Source: Prauserella flavalba (GTDB taxonomy: Bacteria > Actinomycetota > Actinomycetes > Mycobacteriales > Pseudonocardiaceae). Taken from it: a stretch of 64,000 nt of DNA. The stretch covers positions 124,001-188,000 of the forward strand of contig NZ_MASU01000002.1 in assembly GCF_003202235.1 (NCBI RefSeq). Direction: 5' to 3'. Position 1 is the stretch's first letter. Every line of letters begins with the position of its first letter. The translations under genes were made by a program, and so were the position numbers. The notes beneath the pieces are model-generated. The model saw nothing but the letters and a program-made list of their open reading frames with translations, was not told the DNA's origin and made no database searches. This document shows positions 44,209-52,558 of this stretch, one piece after another.

Positions 44209-45710
44209 GCAAGGGCGCCAGGTCGGGCCTGCTGCTGGGGCTCGCCGTCCTGTTCGCGTTCGGCACCTGGCTGGCGTGGTCGTTCGTGATCGACGACGCC
44301 TTCATCACCTTCCGCTACAGCAGGCACCTCGCCGAGGGGTTCGGGCCCGTCTGGAACGTCGGCGGCGACGCCGTCGAAGGGTTCACCAACTTCGCCTGGA
44401 TGCTCTGGCACGGGCTGTTCGCCTCGTTCGGCGCCGAGAACCTGGTGACCGTCGCGAAGGTGACGTCTGTCGTGCTCGGCGGCGCGACGCTCGTGCTGCT
44501 CGTGCGCGCCACCGACGGCGTGGGAGCCGTCGTCGCCGGGCTGGCGTTCGTGCTGTTCCTGCCCACCTACTTCCACCTCAACAGCGGGCTGGAGACCGTG
44601 GCCTTCGCCGGGGTGCTGCTCCGGCTGGTGATCGTCGCGCTGCACGTGATCGACGAGGAGCGGGTCTTCGACTGGGAGCCGCCGCTGCTGCTCCTGCTGC
44701 TCGCGATGCTGCGGCCGGAGGGCCTCCTCGCCGGACTGCCCGCGCTCGCCGTGTGGTTCTGGTACTCGCGCCGGATCCCCACTGCCCGCTGGGGCCTCGG
44801 CGCGCTGCTGGTCGTCGGCGCCGGGTACTTCCTGTGGCGCTGGATCTACTACGGGCAGCTGCTGCCGAACACGTTCTACGTCAAGTTCGGCGACCTCGCC
44901 GCGAGCTCCGAGTGGGCAGGGCGCACGGCGCTCGCGCTCGCCCCGCTGCTGGTGCTGACGCTCGCCCTGCTCGTCGTGAAGGGGCTGTGGTTCAAGGGCG
45001 CCCTGCTGAGCCTCACGGTCGTGGCCACGTACGCGCCGTACGCGGTGTCCGGCCTGACGATGGACTACCTGCACCGCTTCGCCTACCACGCCTTTCCAGT
45101 GCTCTGCCTCGGCGCGGGCATCGCGGTCGCCGCGATCGGTCACCGCCTGGCGAGCGCGGCCGTGGGTGCCGTCGCGGTCGGCTGGGTCGCCGTCACCGGT
45201 GCGATCGCCCAGGGGCTGCCGACGATCGCGAACTACGGGGTGGACCTCCAGCGGGCGCACGTCGCGATCGGACAGGGCCTCGCCGAGGCCGGGCTGCCCG
45301 AGGAGGCACGCACTCTGGCCGTCAGCGACGCCGGTGCGATCCCGTACTACAGCGACTGGCGGTCAATCGACTACATCGGACTCAACGACGAGGCGATCGC
45401 CCACGGCGCCGACCCCACCACCGTAGTGGGCAAGGCAAGGCCGACGGTCGTGATCGTGACGTCGTACCGGCCGGAGATTCCGGGCGAGATGTACGGCCTG
45501 GACGTGCGGGCGGCGACCGCCGGTTACCAGCTGGTGGCGCGGATCCAGATGCGCGAGGACTACTGGCAGAACGTCTTCGTCCTGCCGCAGTGGGCGCCCC
45601 AGGTGAGCACCGCCGTCACCGCGAGCACCGACGCGGCACGGCTGACGTACGACCAGGGGCGCTACGAGCTGACCGTCGACCGCTGGCTCGACCGCGTCAG
45701 CGGCCGCTAG
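44205..45710 (+). CDS. AftB-like GT-C membrane glycosyltransferase (third of three)
   Basis: A 501-residue polytopic membrane protein, about 10 TM segments. The acidic first outer loop is FVIDDAFITFRYSRHLAEG, followed by VEGFTNFAWML; later NSGLETVAF, LRPEGLLAG, IYYGQLLPNTFYVKFGD, and IDYIGLNDEAIAH give the same ordered pattern as the protein at 11639. It overlaps pseG by 4 bp (ATGA), so it is co-expressed with the nonulosonic-acid genes and could transfer a lipid-linked sugar of that glycan. An IS982-type element begins immediately after its TAG stop; the insertion preserved the stop codon. Confidence 0.75.
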   Translation: MSKGARSGLLLGLAVLFAFGTWLAWSFVIDDAFITFRYSRHLAEGFGPVWNVGGDAVEGFTNFAWMLWHGLFASFGAENLVTVAKVTSVVLGGATLVLLVRATDGVGAVVAGLAFVLFLPTYFHLNSGLETVAFAGVLLRLVIVALHVIDEERVFDWEPPLLLLLLAMLRPEGLLAGLPALAVWFWYSRRIPTARWGLGALLVVGAGYFLWRWIYYGQLLPNTFYVKFGDLAASSEWAGRTALALAPLLVLTLALLVVKGLWFKGALLSLTVVATYAPYAVSGLTMDYLHRFAYHAFPVLCLGAGIAVAAIGHRLASAAVGAVAVGWVAVTGAIAQGLPTIANYGVDLQRAHVAIGQGLAEAGLPEEARTLAVSDAGAIPYYSDWRSIDYIGLNDEAIAHGADPTTVVGKARPTVVIVTSYRPEIPGEMYGLDVRAATAGYQLVARIQMREDYWQNVFVLPQWAPQVSTAVTASTDAARLTYDQGRYELTVDRWLDRVSGR

Positions 45711-45750
45711 ACGAGTAAGTCCTAAGTCTGGGTGGTGTTCGGAGACGGGC

Positions 45751-45797
45751 GAAGGGTGTTCAAGATCAGTTTGTGAGGACCGACTTGAACACCCTTC
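45751..45797 (+). promoter_or_regulatory. Hairpin that encloses the transposase start codon
   Basis: Perfect 14-base arms (GAAGGGTGTTCAAG at 45751-45764 and its complement at 45784-45797) with a 19-base loop that contains the GTG at 45773. In a transcript entering from the flanking gene the ribosome-binding region would be locked in this stem; a transcript starting inside it would lose the left arm. Similar start-codon hairpins limit transposase translation from read-through in other insertion sequences. Confidence 0.65.
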
Positions 45798-46666
45798 TGA
45801 CCGCACTGTACGTCAAGATCGATGACCATCTGGGCAGGCCATCACGCATGGGGCGGCCGCCTCGTCTCACCGACGCCGAGCTGGTCACGCTTGCGGTGGC
45901 CCAGGCCCTTCTGGGCGTGCGGTCGGAGGCCCGCTGGCTGCGGTTCGTCCCCGCGCACCTGCCCGGAGCGTTCCGGTATCTCCCCGGACAGTCCGGCTAC
46001 AACAAGCGGCTGCGCGCCGCTTCCCCGCTGCTCAAACGCGTGATCCGAATGCTCGCACTCGACACCGACCTGTGGGCCGACACCACGTGGGTGGTCGACT
46101 CCACCCCGGTCGAATGCGCCCGCTCCCGGCCCACGGTCAAGCGATCGGCACTGGCCGGATGGGCTGGTTATGGCTACTGCGCCAGCCATTCCCGCTTCTT
46201 CTGGGGACTGCGCCTGCACCTGATCTGCACCCCGGCAGGCCTGCCGATCACGTGGGCCCTGGCCGACCCGAAGATCGACGAACGGCAGGTCTTGATGGCC
46301 GTGCTCGACCACGACCCCGAGGTGCTGGCCGATCGACCCGGCCTGCTGATCATCGCCGACAAGGGCTACGCGTCCCGCGAGCTGGATCGCTACCTGGCCG
46401 ACCGTGGGATACGGCTGTGGCGTCCCTCGTATCGCAACCGCGCCCCGCATCCAGCGCAGCACCTGCTCAAACCGGTCCGGCAACTGATCGAGTCGGTCAA
46501 CGACACCCTCAAGGGCCAACTTGACCTCGAGCTACACGGCGGCCGCACCATCGACGGTGTGACCGCCCGCATCGCACAGCGACTGCTCGCCATGACCGCC
46601 GCCATCTGGCACAACCGCGCCACCGGCCAGCCCGTCACCCGATCCCTCATCGCGTTCGACCACTGA
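45773..46666 (+). CDS. IS982-family transposase
   Basis: A 297-residue DDE transposase. Catalytic positions appear in WVVDSTPVECARSR (first Asp, about residue 108), LLIIADKGYASRELD (second Asp, about 195) and LIESVNDTLKGQLDLELHGG (Glu region, about 240-255). AELVTLAVAQALLGVRSEARWLR and GYNKRLR in the N-terminal part are typical of the IS982 family. The gene is uninterrupted. The GTG start lies in the loop of a start-codon hairpin; no ribosome site is evident, as expected for a poorly translated transposase. Confidence 0.92.
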   Translation: MRTDLNTLLTALYVKIDDHLGRPSRMGRPPRLTDAELVTLAVAQALLGVRSEARWLRFVPAHLPGAFRYLPGQSGYNKRLRAASPLLKRVIRMLALDTDLWADTTWVVDSTPVECARSRPTVKRSALAGWAGYGYCASHSRFFWGLRLHLICTPAGLPITWALADPKIDERQVLMAVLDHDPEVLADRPGLLIIADKGYASRELDRYLADRGIRLWRPSYRNRAPHPAQHLLKPVRQLIESVNDTLKGQLDLELHGGRTIDGVTARIAQRLLAMTAAIWHNRATGQPVTRSLIAFDH

Positions 46667-46705
46667 GCAGATAGGAATTACTCGTCTAGAGGTACTGCCC
46701 GAACC

Positions 46706-46779
46706 GCAGTGAAGGCCACCTTGCCTGCGCCCAACGCAGTGAAGGTGGCCTTCACTGCAGTTGGGCACTGCAGTTGGGC
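46706..46779. repeat. Palindrome family A, copy 4, followed by a 13-bp tandem duplication
   Basis: 46706-46758 is a 53-bp family A element: perfect 17-base outer arms (GCAGTGAAGGCCACCTT and complement) with a degenerate 19-base centre. ACTGCAGTTGGGC then occurs twice in tandem (46754-46766, 46767-46779), the first overlapping the palindrome end, as left by replication slippage. The element lies 10 bp before the bpa stop and would end bpa transcription and, before the IS arrived, that of the AftB-like gene. Confidence 0.85.
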
Positions 46780-46789
46780 GGGCCAGTCG

Positions 46790-47368
46790 TCAGAGGTACT
46801 GGCCGGGGTTGCCGATCGAAGGGCCCTGCTCGCCGCCACCCGTGCCGGGGGGCAGGCCGCGGCGCATGTGCTCCAGCTGCACCCGCGCGGCCATCTGCTG
46901 GGCGAACAACGCCGTCTGGATGCCGTGGAAGAGCCCCTCCAGCCAGCCGACGAGCTGGGCCTGCGCGATCCGCAGCTCCGCGTCCGACGGCGTGGTGTCG
47001 TCGGTGAACGGCGAGACCAGCCGCTCGAGCTCGTTCTGCAGCTCCGGCGCGAGCGCCTGCTCCAGCTCCTTGATCGACGTCTGGTGGATCTCGCGCAGCC
47101 GGTTGCGGGAGGCGTCGTCGAGCGGTGCCGCGCGCACCTCCTCCAGCAGCTGCTTGATCATGGTGCCGATCCGCATGACCTTGGCCGGTTCCTCGACCAT
47201 ATCGCCGACCGACTCGTTCTTGTTGTCTCCCTCAGCGCCGGGACCGATCCGCGCCGCACCCACCGGAGCGCCGTCAGGGCCAACGACCACCACGTGGTGT
47301 GATGGTTCGCCTTCTTGGCTACCGGCTGTGTGTGAATTCGGGAAGTTCGGCTCCGTCATATGCTCCAT
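46790..47368 (-). CDS. bpa: Bacterial proteasome activator Bpa/PafE
   Basis: ATP-independent ring activator that docks on the 20S proteasome. The 192-residue protein has a disordered start, then a four-helix-bundle region (VMRIGTMIKQLLEEVRAAPL through TALFAQQMAARVQLEHMRRG, about residues 63-165) and ends in GQYL, the C-terminal gate-opening motif. This matches Rv3780, also located near the galactan export genes in mycobacteria. ATG at 47368 or, three codons later, 47359; neither has an ideal ribosome site. Divergent from the cysteine-desulfurase-like gene. Confidence 0.93.
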   Translation of the reverse strand: MEHMTEPNFPNSHTAGSQEGEPSHHVVVVGPDGAPVGAARIGPGAEGDNKNESVGDMVEEPAKVMRIGTMIKQLLEEVRAAPLDDASRNRLREIHQTSIKELEQALAPELQNELERLVSPFTDDTTPSDAELRIAQAQLVGWLEGLFHGIQTALFAQQMAARVQLEHMRRGLPPGTGGGEQGPSIGNPGQYL

Positions 47369-47502
47369 CCTGGCTCATTTCGGAAGTGCTTCACAGCGCT
47401 TCGGCACACCCCACATCCGAGCGTAGCCGGAACGGTCGCTGACCGTGTTCACCAGGGCAACCCCGAACGCGCAGCGAAACTACGGCTCCGTACGGTGTGC
47501 TC

Positions 47503-48702
47503 ATGGCGTTTGACGTCGCTCGGATACGTGGGTTGTTTCCCGCACTGGGTGACGGCTGGATCCACTTCGACGGCTCCACCGGAATGCTCGTTCCGGAACA
47601 GGTCGCCTCGGCGGTGTCGACGGCGATGCGGGCTCCGGTCTCCGGGCCCGGCGGAGCGTTTCCGGCCTCCCAGCGCGCGGAGAGCATCGTCGCTGCCGCG
47701 CGCCGTGCGGTCGCCGATCTCGTCGGCGGCGACCCCGACGGCGTCGTGCTCGGCCCGAGCGCGTCGGTGTTGCTGGGCCGCCTCGTCGACGCGCTGTCCG
47801 AACGCTGGACGCTCGGCGACGAGGTCGTGGTGTCGCGGTTGGACGAGCCGGCGAACATCGCGCCGTGGCTGCGTTCCGCCAAGCGGATCGGCGCCGCGGT
47901 TCGCTGGGGCGAGATCGACATCGAGACGTGCGAGCTGCCGGCGTGGCAGTACGAGAACCTGGTCAACGCGCGGACCAAGGCCGTGTCGCTGACGTGCGCG
48001 TCGGGTTCCGTCGGCACGCGGCCTGACGTGCCGACGGTCGTGGAGATCGCCAAGCGCGTCGGCGCGCTGGTGGTCGTCGACGCCACCTACGCGGCGCCGT
48101 TCCTGCCGCTCGACGTCAACTCGCTCGGCGCCGACGTGGTGGTGCTGTCGGCGCAGACCTGGGGCGGCCCCGCCGTCGGCGCGCTCGTGTTCCGTGACCC
48201 GGAGCTACTGGAGCGCCTGCCGTCGGTGTCGCTCGACCCGAATGCCCGCCGCGCGGCGCGACTGGAGCTCGGCCCCCACGCCTATCCGCTGCTCGCGGGT
48301 CTCATCGCCTCGATCGACTACCTCGCCGGGCTCGACGACGCGGCCTCGGGCTCCCGCCGCGAGCGTCTGCTGACCTCGCTCGGCTCGGCCAAGTCCTACC
48401 ACGCCGGGCTGCTCGCCCAACTGTCCACCGAGCTGCGCTCGCTGCGGCACGTGATGGTGATCGGGGACGCCATGCGGCGCATCCCGGCGCTCGCGTTCGC
48501 CGTCGCCGAGCGCAAGGCCGCCGAGGTCGCGGAGTACCTGGCGTCGCAGGGGCTGTGCGCGTTCGCCGACGAAGGCACGAGCGGAGTGTTCGCGGCACTG
48601 GGTGTGGGCGAGGTCGGCGGAGCGGTCCGCATCGCCCTCGCCCACTACTCCAACGTCTTCGAGATCAACCAGCTCGTGCGCGTGCTCGAGGAACTCGCCT
48701 AG
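47503..48702 (+). CDS. Class V aminotransferase / cysteine-desulfurase-like protein without the PLP lysine
   Basis: A 399-residue protein of the fold-type I aminotransferase class V family, similar throughout to the mycobacterial Rv3778c type (MAFDVARIRGLFPALGDGWI, DEPANIAPWLRSAKRIGA, LVVVDATYAAPFLPLDV). At the position of the cofactor lysine, where desulfurases have SAHK or SGHK before a GP loop, it reads VVLSAQTWGGPAVGALVF: Gln and Thr replace His and Lys. From memory the mycobacterial relative also lacks the lysine, so this is likely a family trait; the protein may not be a PLP enzyme. ATG at 47503. Overlaps the convergent oxidoreductase by 4 bp. Confidence 0.82.
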   Translation: MAFDVARIRGLFPALGDGWIHFDGSTGMLVPEQVASAVSTAMRAPVSGPGGAFPASQRAESIVAAARRAVADLVGGDPDGVVLGPSASVLLGRLVDALSERWTLGDEVVVSRLDEPANIAPWLRSAKRIGAAVRWGEIDIETCELPAWQYENLVNARTKAVSLTCASGSVGTRPDVPTVVEIAKRVGALVVVDATYAAPFLPLDVNSLGADVVVLSAQTWGGPAVGALVFRDPELLERLPSVSLDPNARRAARLELGPHAYPLLAGLIASIDYLAGLDDAASGSRRERLLTSLGSAKSYHAGLLAQLSTELRSLRHVMVIGDAMRRIPALAFAVAERKAAEVAEYLASQGLCAFADEGTSGVFAALGVGEVGGAVRIALAHYSNVFEINQLVRVLEELA

Positions 48703-49676
48703 GACTTCGCGGTCAGCACGACCTTGCCGAAGACGCCGCCCTCTTCGAGCGTGCGATGCGCGTCCGCGGCCTCGGCCATCGGGATGACCTGGTCGATCAC
48801 GGGCCGCACGGAACCGTTCTCGATCAGCGGCCACAGGCGCTCGCGCACGTCGGCGACGATCCGGCCCTTGTCCTCGACCGGGCGGGCGCGCAGCGTGGTC
48901 ACCGCGACGCTGCCGCGCTTGGCGCCGAGCTTGCCGAGGTTCAGCTCGCCCTTCACACCGCCCTGGAAGCCGATCACGACGAGCCTGCCGTTCGTGGCGA
49001 GCGCGTCGACGTTGCGGCCGAGGTACTTGGCGCCCATGTTGTCGAGGATGACGTCGGCGCCGCCGGTCTCCTTCTTGAGCTCCTCGACGAAGTCCTGCTC
49101 GCGGTAGTTGATCGTGAGGTCGGCGCCGAGCTGACGGCACCGCTCCAGCCGCTCCGCCGAGCCCGCCGTGACGGCGACCGTCGCGCCGAGCGCCTTCCCG
49201 ACCTGGATCGCGTGGGTGCCGATGCCGCCCGCGCCGCCGTGGCAGAGGAACACGTCGCCCTCACCGAGGCCCGCGTGCATCACGACGTTCGACCACACCG
49301 TGCAGGCGACCTCGGGCAGCCCCGCCGCCGAGATCAGCTCCACCTCACCGGGCACCGGCAACAGCTGCACCGCGGGCACGACGACCTTCTCGGCGTAGCC
49401 GCCACCCGCGAGCAGCGCGCACACCTCGTCGCCGACCTGCCAGCCCTCGACGCCCTCGCCGAGCTCGGCGATCGTGCCGGAGCATTCGAGGCCGAGAACG
49501 TCGCTCGCGCCGGGCGGCGGCGGGTAGTGGCCCTGCCGCTGCAACAGGTCCGCCCTGTTCACCGCGCTCGCGGCCACGTCGATCAGCACCTCACCGGCGC
49601 CGGGGGACGGGTCGGGCACTTCGGTCCACTGGAGGCTCTCCGGACCACCTGGCTCGCTGATCGTGATCGCGTGCAT
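48699..49676 (-). CDS. NAD(P)H quinone oxidoreductase, MDR family (PIG3 type)
   Basis: A 325-residue zinc-free medium-chain reductase. The GroES-like N-terminal domain has SAVNRADLLQRQGHYPPPPG, the PIG3/quinone oxidoreductase signature (about residues 38-57). The Rossmann domain carries FLCHGGAGGIGTHAIQVGKA (about 143-162) and NYREQDFVEE; the zinc-binding cysteines of alcohol dehydrogenases are absent. It reduces quinones or related carbonyls with NADPH. Same order as in mycobacteria (Rv3777 next to Rv3778c). ATG at 49676; divergent from the aminopeptidase with 109 bp between. Confidence 0.9.
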   Translation of the reverse strand: MHAITISEPGGPESLQWTEVPDPSPGAGEVLIDVAASAVNRADLLQRQGHYPPPPGASDVLGLECSGTIAELGEGVEGWQVGDEVCALLAGGGYAEKVVVPAVQLLPVPGEVELISAAGLPEVACTVWSNVVMHAGLGEGDVFLCHGGAGGIGTHAIQVGKALGATVAVTAGSAERLERCRQLGADLTINYREQDFVEELKKETGGADVILDNMGAKYLGRNVDALATNGRLVVIGFQGGVKGELNLGKLGAKRGSVAVTTLRARPVEDKGRIVADVRERLWPLIENGSVRPVIDQVIPMAEAADAHRTLEEGGVFGKVVLTAKS

Positions 49677-49785
49677 ACGGGGACCCTACGTCACCGCGCA
49701 ACCCGGCCTTTCCTACGAATGGCGCTTGACCTTACGAGTAGGACACACAAAAGTGACGCTCCTCAGTCACGAAGGGGACGTGTCT

Positions 49786-51309
49786 ATGTCATCCAGCAGA
49801 GGGAAGCTCAGACCTGCCATCGTGCTCGCGGCCTGTGCCGGTCTGGTACTCACCGGCTCCGCCACCGCGGTCGCCGCACCGAACGCGGGCGACCAGCTCG
49901 CCGACAGGCTCGCGAACAAGGTCGACGTCGGCAACATCAACCGGCACCTCATCGCGCTCCAGCGGATCTCCGACGCCAACGGTGGCAACCGTGCGGCGAG
50001 CAACCCGGGCTACGACGCCTCCGCGGAGTACGTCGCGGGCAAGCTCGAAGCCGCCGGCTACACCGTGACCCGCCAGGAGTTCCCGTTCACGTACACGGAG
50101 ACGCTGGCGGAGAGCCTGGTGGTGGGCGGCACGGACGTGCCGATCATCATCATGAGCTACAGCCCGTCCACGCCGGAGGGCGGTATCACCGGCCCGCTCG
50201 CGGTGATCGAGTCCGACGACTCCCCCGGCTGTGAGGCCGCCGACTACGGCGATGTCACCGGCCAGATCGTGCTCGTGGAGCGCGGTTTCTGCCCGTTCGC
50301 GCAGAAGCAGGCCGCCGCCGCGGACGCGGGAGCGATCGGCGCGATCGTCTACAACAACGAGCCCGGCCCGCTCAACGGCACTCTCGGCGACCCGAGCGCG
50401 GGACGCATCCCGACCGGCGGCATCAGCCAGGAGGACGCGCAGCCGCTGCTGTCGCAGAACGGGGCCGAGACCACGCTGGAGCTGCGTGCCTTCGAGGAGG
50501 AGCGCACGAGCTACAACGTCATCGCCGAGACCAAGACCGGCCGCAAGGACAACGTCGTGATGGCGGGCGCTCACCTCGACAGCGTCACCGAGGGCCCCGG
50601 CATCAACGACAACGGCACCGGCTCGGCCGCGCTGCTGGAGACCGCGCTGCAGCTCGGCGGCAAGCCCAAGGTCAACAACGCGGTGCGGTTCGCGTGGTGG
50701 AGCGCCGAGGAGTTCGGGCTCGTCGGCTCGACCCACTACGTCAACTCCCTGTCGTTCGAGCAGCAGCTCGACATCGCGCTGTACCTGAACTTCGACATGG
50801 TCGGCTCGCCGAACGCGGGCTACTTCGCCTACGACGGCGACGACTCCGACGGCGAGGGCGCGGGCGCCGGCCCGTACGGCTCGGCGCAGATCGAGCAGTC
50901 GTTCATCGACGCGCTCGCCGCCAGGGGCATCGAGCCGGAGGGCACCGACTTCGACGGCCGCTCCGACTACGGCGAGTTCATCGCGGTCGGCATCCCGGCG
51001 GGTGGCCTGTTCACCGGCGCCGAGGGTGTGAAGACCGAGGAGCAGGCCGCGAAGTGGGGCGGTGAGGCCGGAGCCGCCTACGACCCGTGCTACCACCAGG
51101 CCTGCGACAACCTGGGCAACGTCGACCGCCTGGCGCTCGACCGCAACGCCGACGCGATCGCCCGCGTCGCCGCGAAGTACGCGATCAGCACCGAGGAGGT
51201 CAACGGGGTGACGCCGAAGGGCGCGAAGAACGAGGAGAAGCTCGCCGACCAGCGCTCGGCGCAGCGGACCCTCGCGGTCGAGGCGCACACGCACGACGAG
51301 GCCGCGTAG
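49786..51309 (+). CDS. Secreted M28-family zinc aminopeptidase with PA domain
   Basis: A 507-residue secreted peptidase. Signal peptide: KLRPAIVLAACAGLVLTGSATAVAAP with cleavage near residue 29. A PA domain (about 130-240, VLVERGFCPFAQKQAAAADAG and GAIVYNNEPGPLNGT) is inserted in the M28 catalytic domain. Zinc ligands and catalytic residues are visible in order: GAHLDSV (His, Asp), GINDNGTGSAALLE (Asp), WWSAEEFGLVGS (Glu-Glu) and YHQACDN (His), with a disulfide pair around the last. It probably releases amino acids from extracellular peptides. ATG at 49786 follows AAGGGGA. A terminator hairpin follows at 51322. Confidence 0.93.
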   Translation: MSSSRGKLRPAIVLAACAGLVLTGSATAVAAPNAGDQLADRLANKVDVGNINRHLIALQRISDANGGNRAASNPGYDASAEYVAGKLEAAGYTVTRQEFPFTYTETLAESLVVGGTDVPIIIMSYSPSTPEGGITGPLAVIESDDSPGCEAADYGDVTGQIVLVERGFCPFAQKQAAAADAGAIGAIVYNNEPGPLNGTLGDPSAGRIPTGGISQEDAQPLLSQNGAETTLELRAFEEERTSYNVIAETKTGRKDNVVMAGAHLDSVTEGPGINDNGTGSAALLETALQLGGKPKVNNAVRFAWWSAEEFGLVGSTHYVNSLSFEQQLDIALYLNFDMVGSPNAGYFAYDGDDSDGEGAGAGPYGSAQIEQSFIDALAARGIEPEGTDFDGRSDYGEFIAVGIPAGGLFTGAEGVKTEEQAAKWGGEAGAAYDPCYHQACDNLGNVDRLALDRNADAIARVAAKYAISTEEVNGVTPKGAKNEEKLADQRSAQRTLAVEAHTHDEAA

Positions 51310-51321
51310 CGACGGAACACC

Positions 51322-51352
51322 ACAAGGGCCCCTCGTATGCGGGGGCCCTTGT
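51322..51352 (+). terminator. Terminator of the aminopeptidase gene
   Basis: An 11-base perfect stem (ACAAGGGCCCC at 51322-51332, matched at 51342-51352) with a 9-base loop, 12 bp after the stop codon. Very GC-rich stem and no extended T-run. Confidence 0.85.
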
Positions 51353-51833
51353 CACGGGCACAAAAATGCCTGGGTGCGGTTGGTTCTGCTGCCACCGCAC
51401 CCAGGTCTACCGAGGTTGTCCAGTTGTCTTGCGGTCGACCGCGACGCGGGCCGGCGTGGAACACTGTGGTGCGGTCACAGAAACCGTACCGAGGCAGCGT
51501 TCGAGAACGCCGTCATGCGCGAGAAGACGCTTGAACACCCGGGCTGCTCACAATCGCGGCTGGGCCGGTTCGAGCCGCCCCATCCGTGGGGTCACAGCGG
51601 GCGGACAACCGCAGGAAATCATTTGTCACAGCACCACCTGGCCCTTTCCCGGCGGGGCCGTCCAGCTGGCACTCCGGTGCGGAGTCCCGTCTGCCGGTCC
51701 GACTCCTCCGTACCCCTCAGGATCCCCCTTCGGTGCCGAGGTCACAACCGCTGGGAGCCCCCACCATCCGGTGATCCCACCGTCAGGCCACGCGGTGGGA
51801 GTGTTGTCGGGGCCAGGACCTACTCTCCGTAGC
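51353..51833. other. 481-bp region without a convincing gene; one hairpin and one operator-like repeat
   Basis: Reading frames here lack protein-like composition and the local base composition differs from flanking genes. Two structures stand out. A 12-base perfect inverted repeat (CCTGGGTGCGGT at 51369-51380, matched at 51394-51405, 13-base loop) follows the aminopeptidase terminator. An 8-base inverted repeat (TCCCACCG at 51775-51782 with CGGTGGGA at 51793-51800) ends 33 bp before the marR start and is a candidate MarR operator. The rest holds nothing I can identify. Confidence 0.5.
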
Positions 51834-52310
51834 ATGACCCAGGTTCCCGGCGAGGTGCGCTGGCTTTCGGATACGGAGATGGCCGCGTGGCGGTCCTACA
51901 TCGTGTCGACGCTGCGGCTGCGGCAGTGCCTCCACCGCGAGCTCGTCGAGAGCCACGACGTCTCGCTGATCGACTACGAGGTGCTCGTGTGCCTGTCGCA
52001 GGCGCCGGATAACCGCATGCGCATGACGGAGCTGGCCACCATGCTCGGGTCGACGAAGAGCAGGCTGTCCCACCAGGTCGGCCGCATGGAGGTCGCGGGC
52101 TACGTCCGCAGGGGCAAGGACCCCGACGACCGGCGCGGAGTCATGGCCGAGCTGACGAAGGCGGGCGAGGAACTGCTGGAGGGTGCCGCGCCGACCCACG
52201 TGCGGGGCGTCCGGGCGCACCTGATCGATCTGATGAGCACCGAGGAGCAGGTGACGATGGGCAAGGTCTTCAACCGCGTCCTCACACACCTCGCCGAGCA
52301 GGAGGACTGA
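51834..52310 (+). CDS. MarR-family transcriptional regulator
   Basis: A 158-residue winged-helix regulator. RSYIVSTLRLRQCLHRELVE is the dimerisation helix; the HTH follows (MRMTELATMLGSTKSRLSHQVGRME, about residues 63-87) with the wing RRGKDPDDRRGVMAELTKAG (DRRG motif, about 93-112). MarR proteins usually repress a neighbouring gene and respond to phenolic or oxidant ligands; no obvious target is adjacent apart from itself (see the inverted repeat upstream). ATG at 51834 has no strong ribosome site and may be leaderless. A tRNA gene follows 20 bp later. Confidence 0.92.
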   Translation: MTQVPGEVRWLSDTEMAAWRSYIVSTLRLRQCLHRELVESHDVSLIDYEVLVCLSQAPDNRMRMTELATMLGSTKSRLSHQVGRMEVAGYVRRGKDPDDRRGVMAELTKAGEELLEGAAPTHVRGVRAHLIDLMSTEEQVTMGKVFNRVLTHLAEQED

Positions 52311-52330
52311 CGCGTTAGGCTGAGCGACGG

Positions 52331-52415
52331 GGAAGCGTGGCAGAGCGGCCGAATGCACTCGCCTTGAAAGCGAGCGACCCGCAAGGGTCCGGGGGTTCAA
52401 ATCCCTCCGCTTCCG
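52331..52415 (+). tRNA. tRNA-Ser, anticodon UGA
   Basis: An 85-base class II tRNA. Acceptor stem GGAAGCG (52331-52337) pairs with CGCTTCC (52408-52414) with discriminator G; the anticodon stem CTCGC/GCGAG encloses loop CTTGAAA with anticodon TGA at 52365-52367; a long variable arm (GACCCGCAAGGGTC) and the T-loop GGTTCAAATCC follow. CCA is not encoded. The anticodon reads UCA and related Ser codons. It lies just downstream of marR on the same strand. Confidence 0.97.
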
Positions 52416-52558
52416 CGACAGGAGACCAGGGCATACGCCTTGGTCTCTTTTCTTTTCCGGCCGTTCTCCGGTCGATCAGGAATCGAGAAGCTCCCGCCCC
52501 CGTATCCGACTAACGTCGCAAGTACCGCAAACCGGTCTACCACAGGGGAGTGACACCG

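Larger units (their letters stand above)
45711..46685 (+). mobile_element. IS982-family insertion sequence, complete, with CTAG target duplication
   Basis: A 975-bp element. The left end reads ACGAGTAAGTCCTA and the right end, read inward, ACGAGTAATTCCTA; similarity continues imperfectly to about 30 bp (GTGGT blocks). CTAG flanks both sides (45707-45710 and 46686-46689) as a 4-bp target duplication, though its palindromic nature means the true boundary could be off by a few bases. One intact transposase gene fills it, so it may still be active. Confidence 0.85.

Noticed and set aside
44205-45710. Disruption of the AftB-like gene by the IS element
   Set aside because: The insertion point follows the TAG stop, so the coding sequence is intact.
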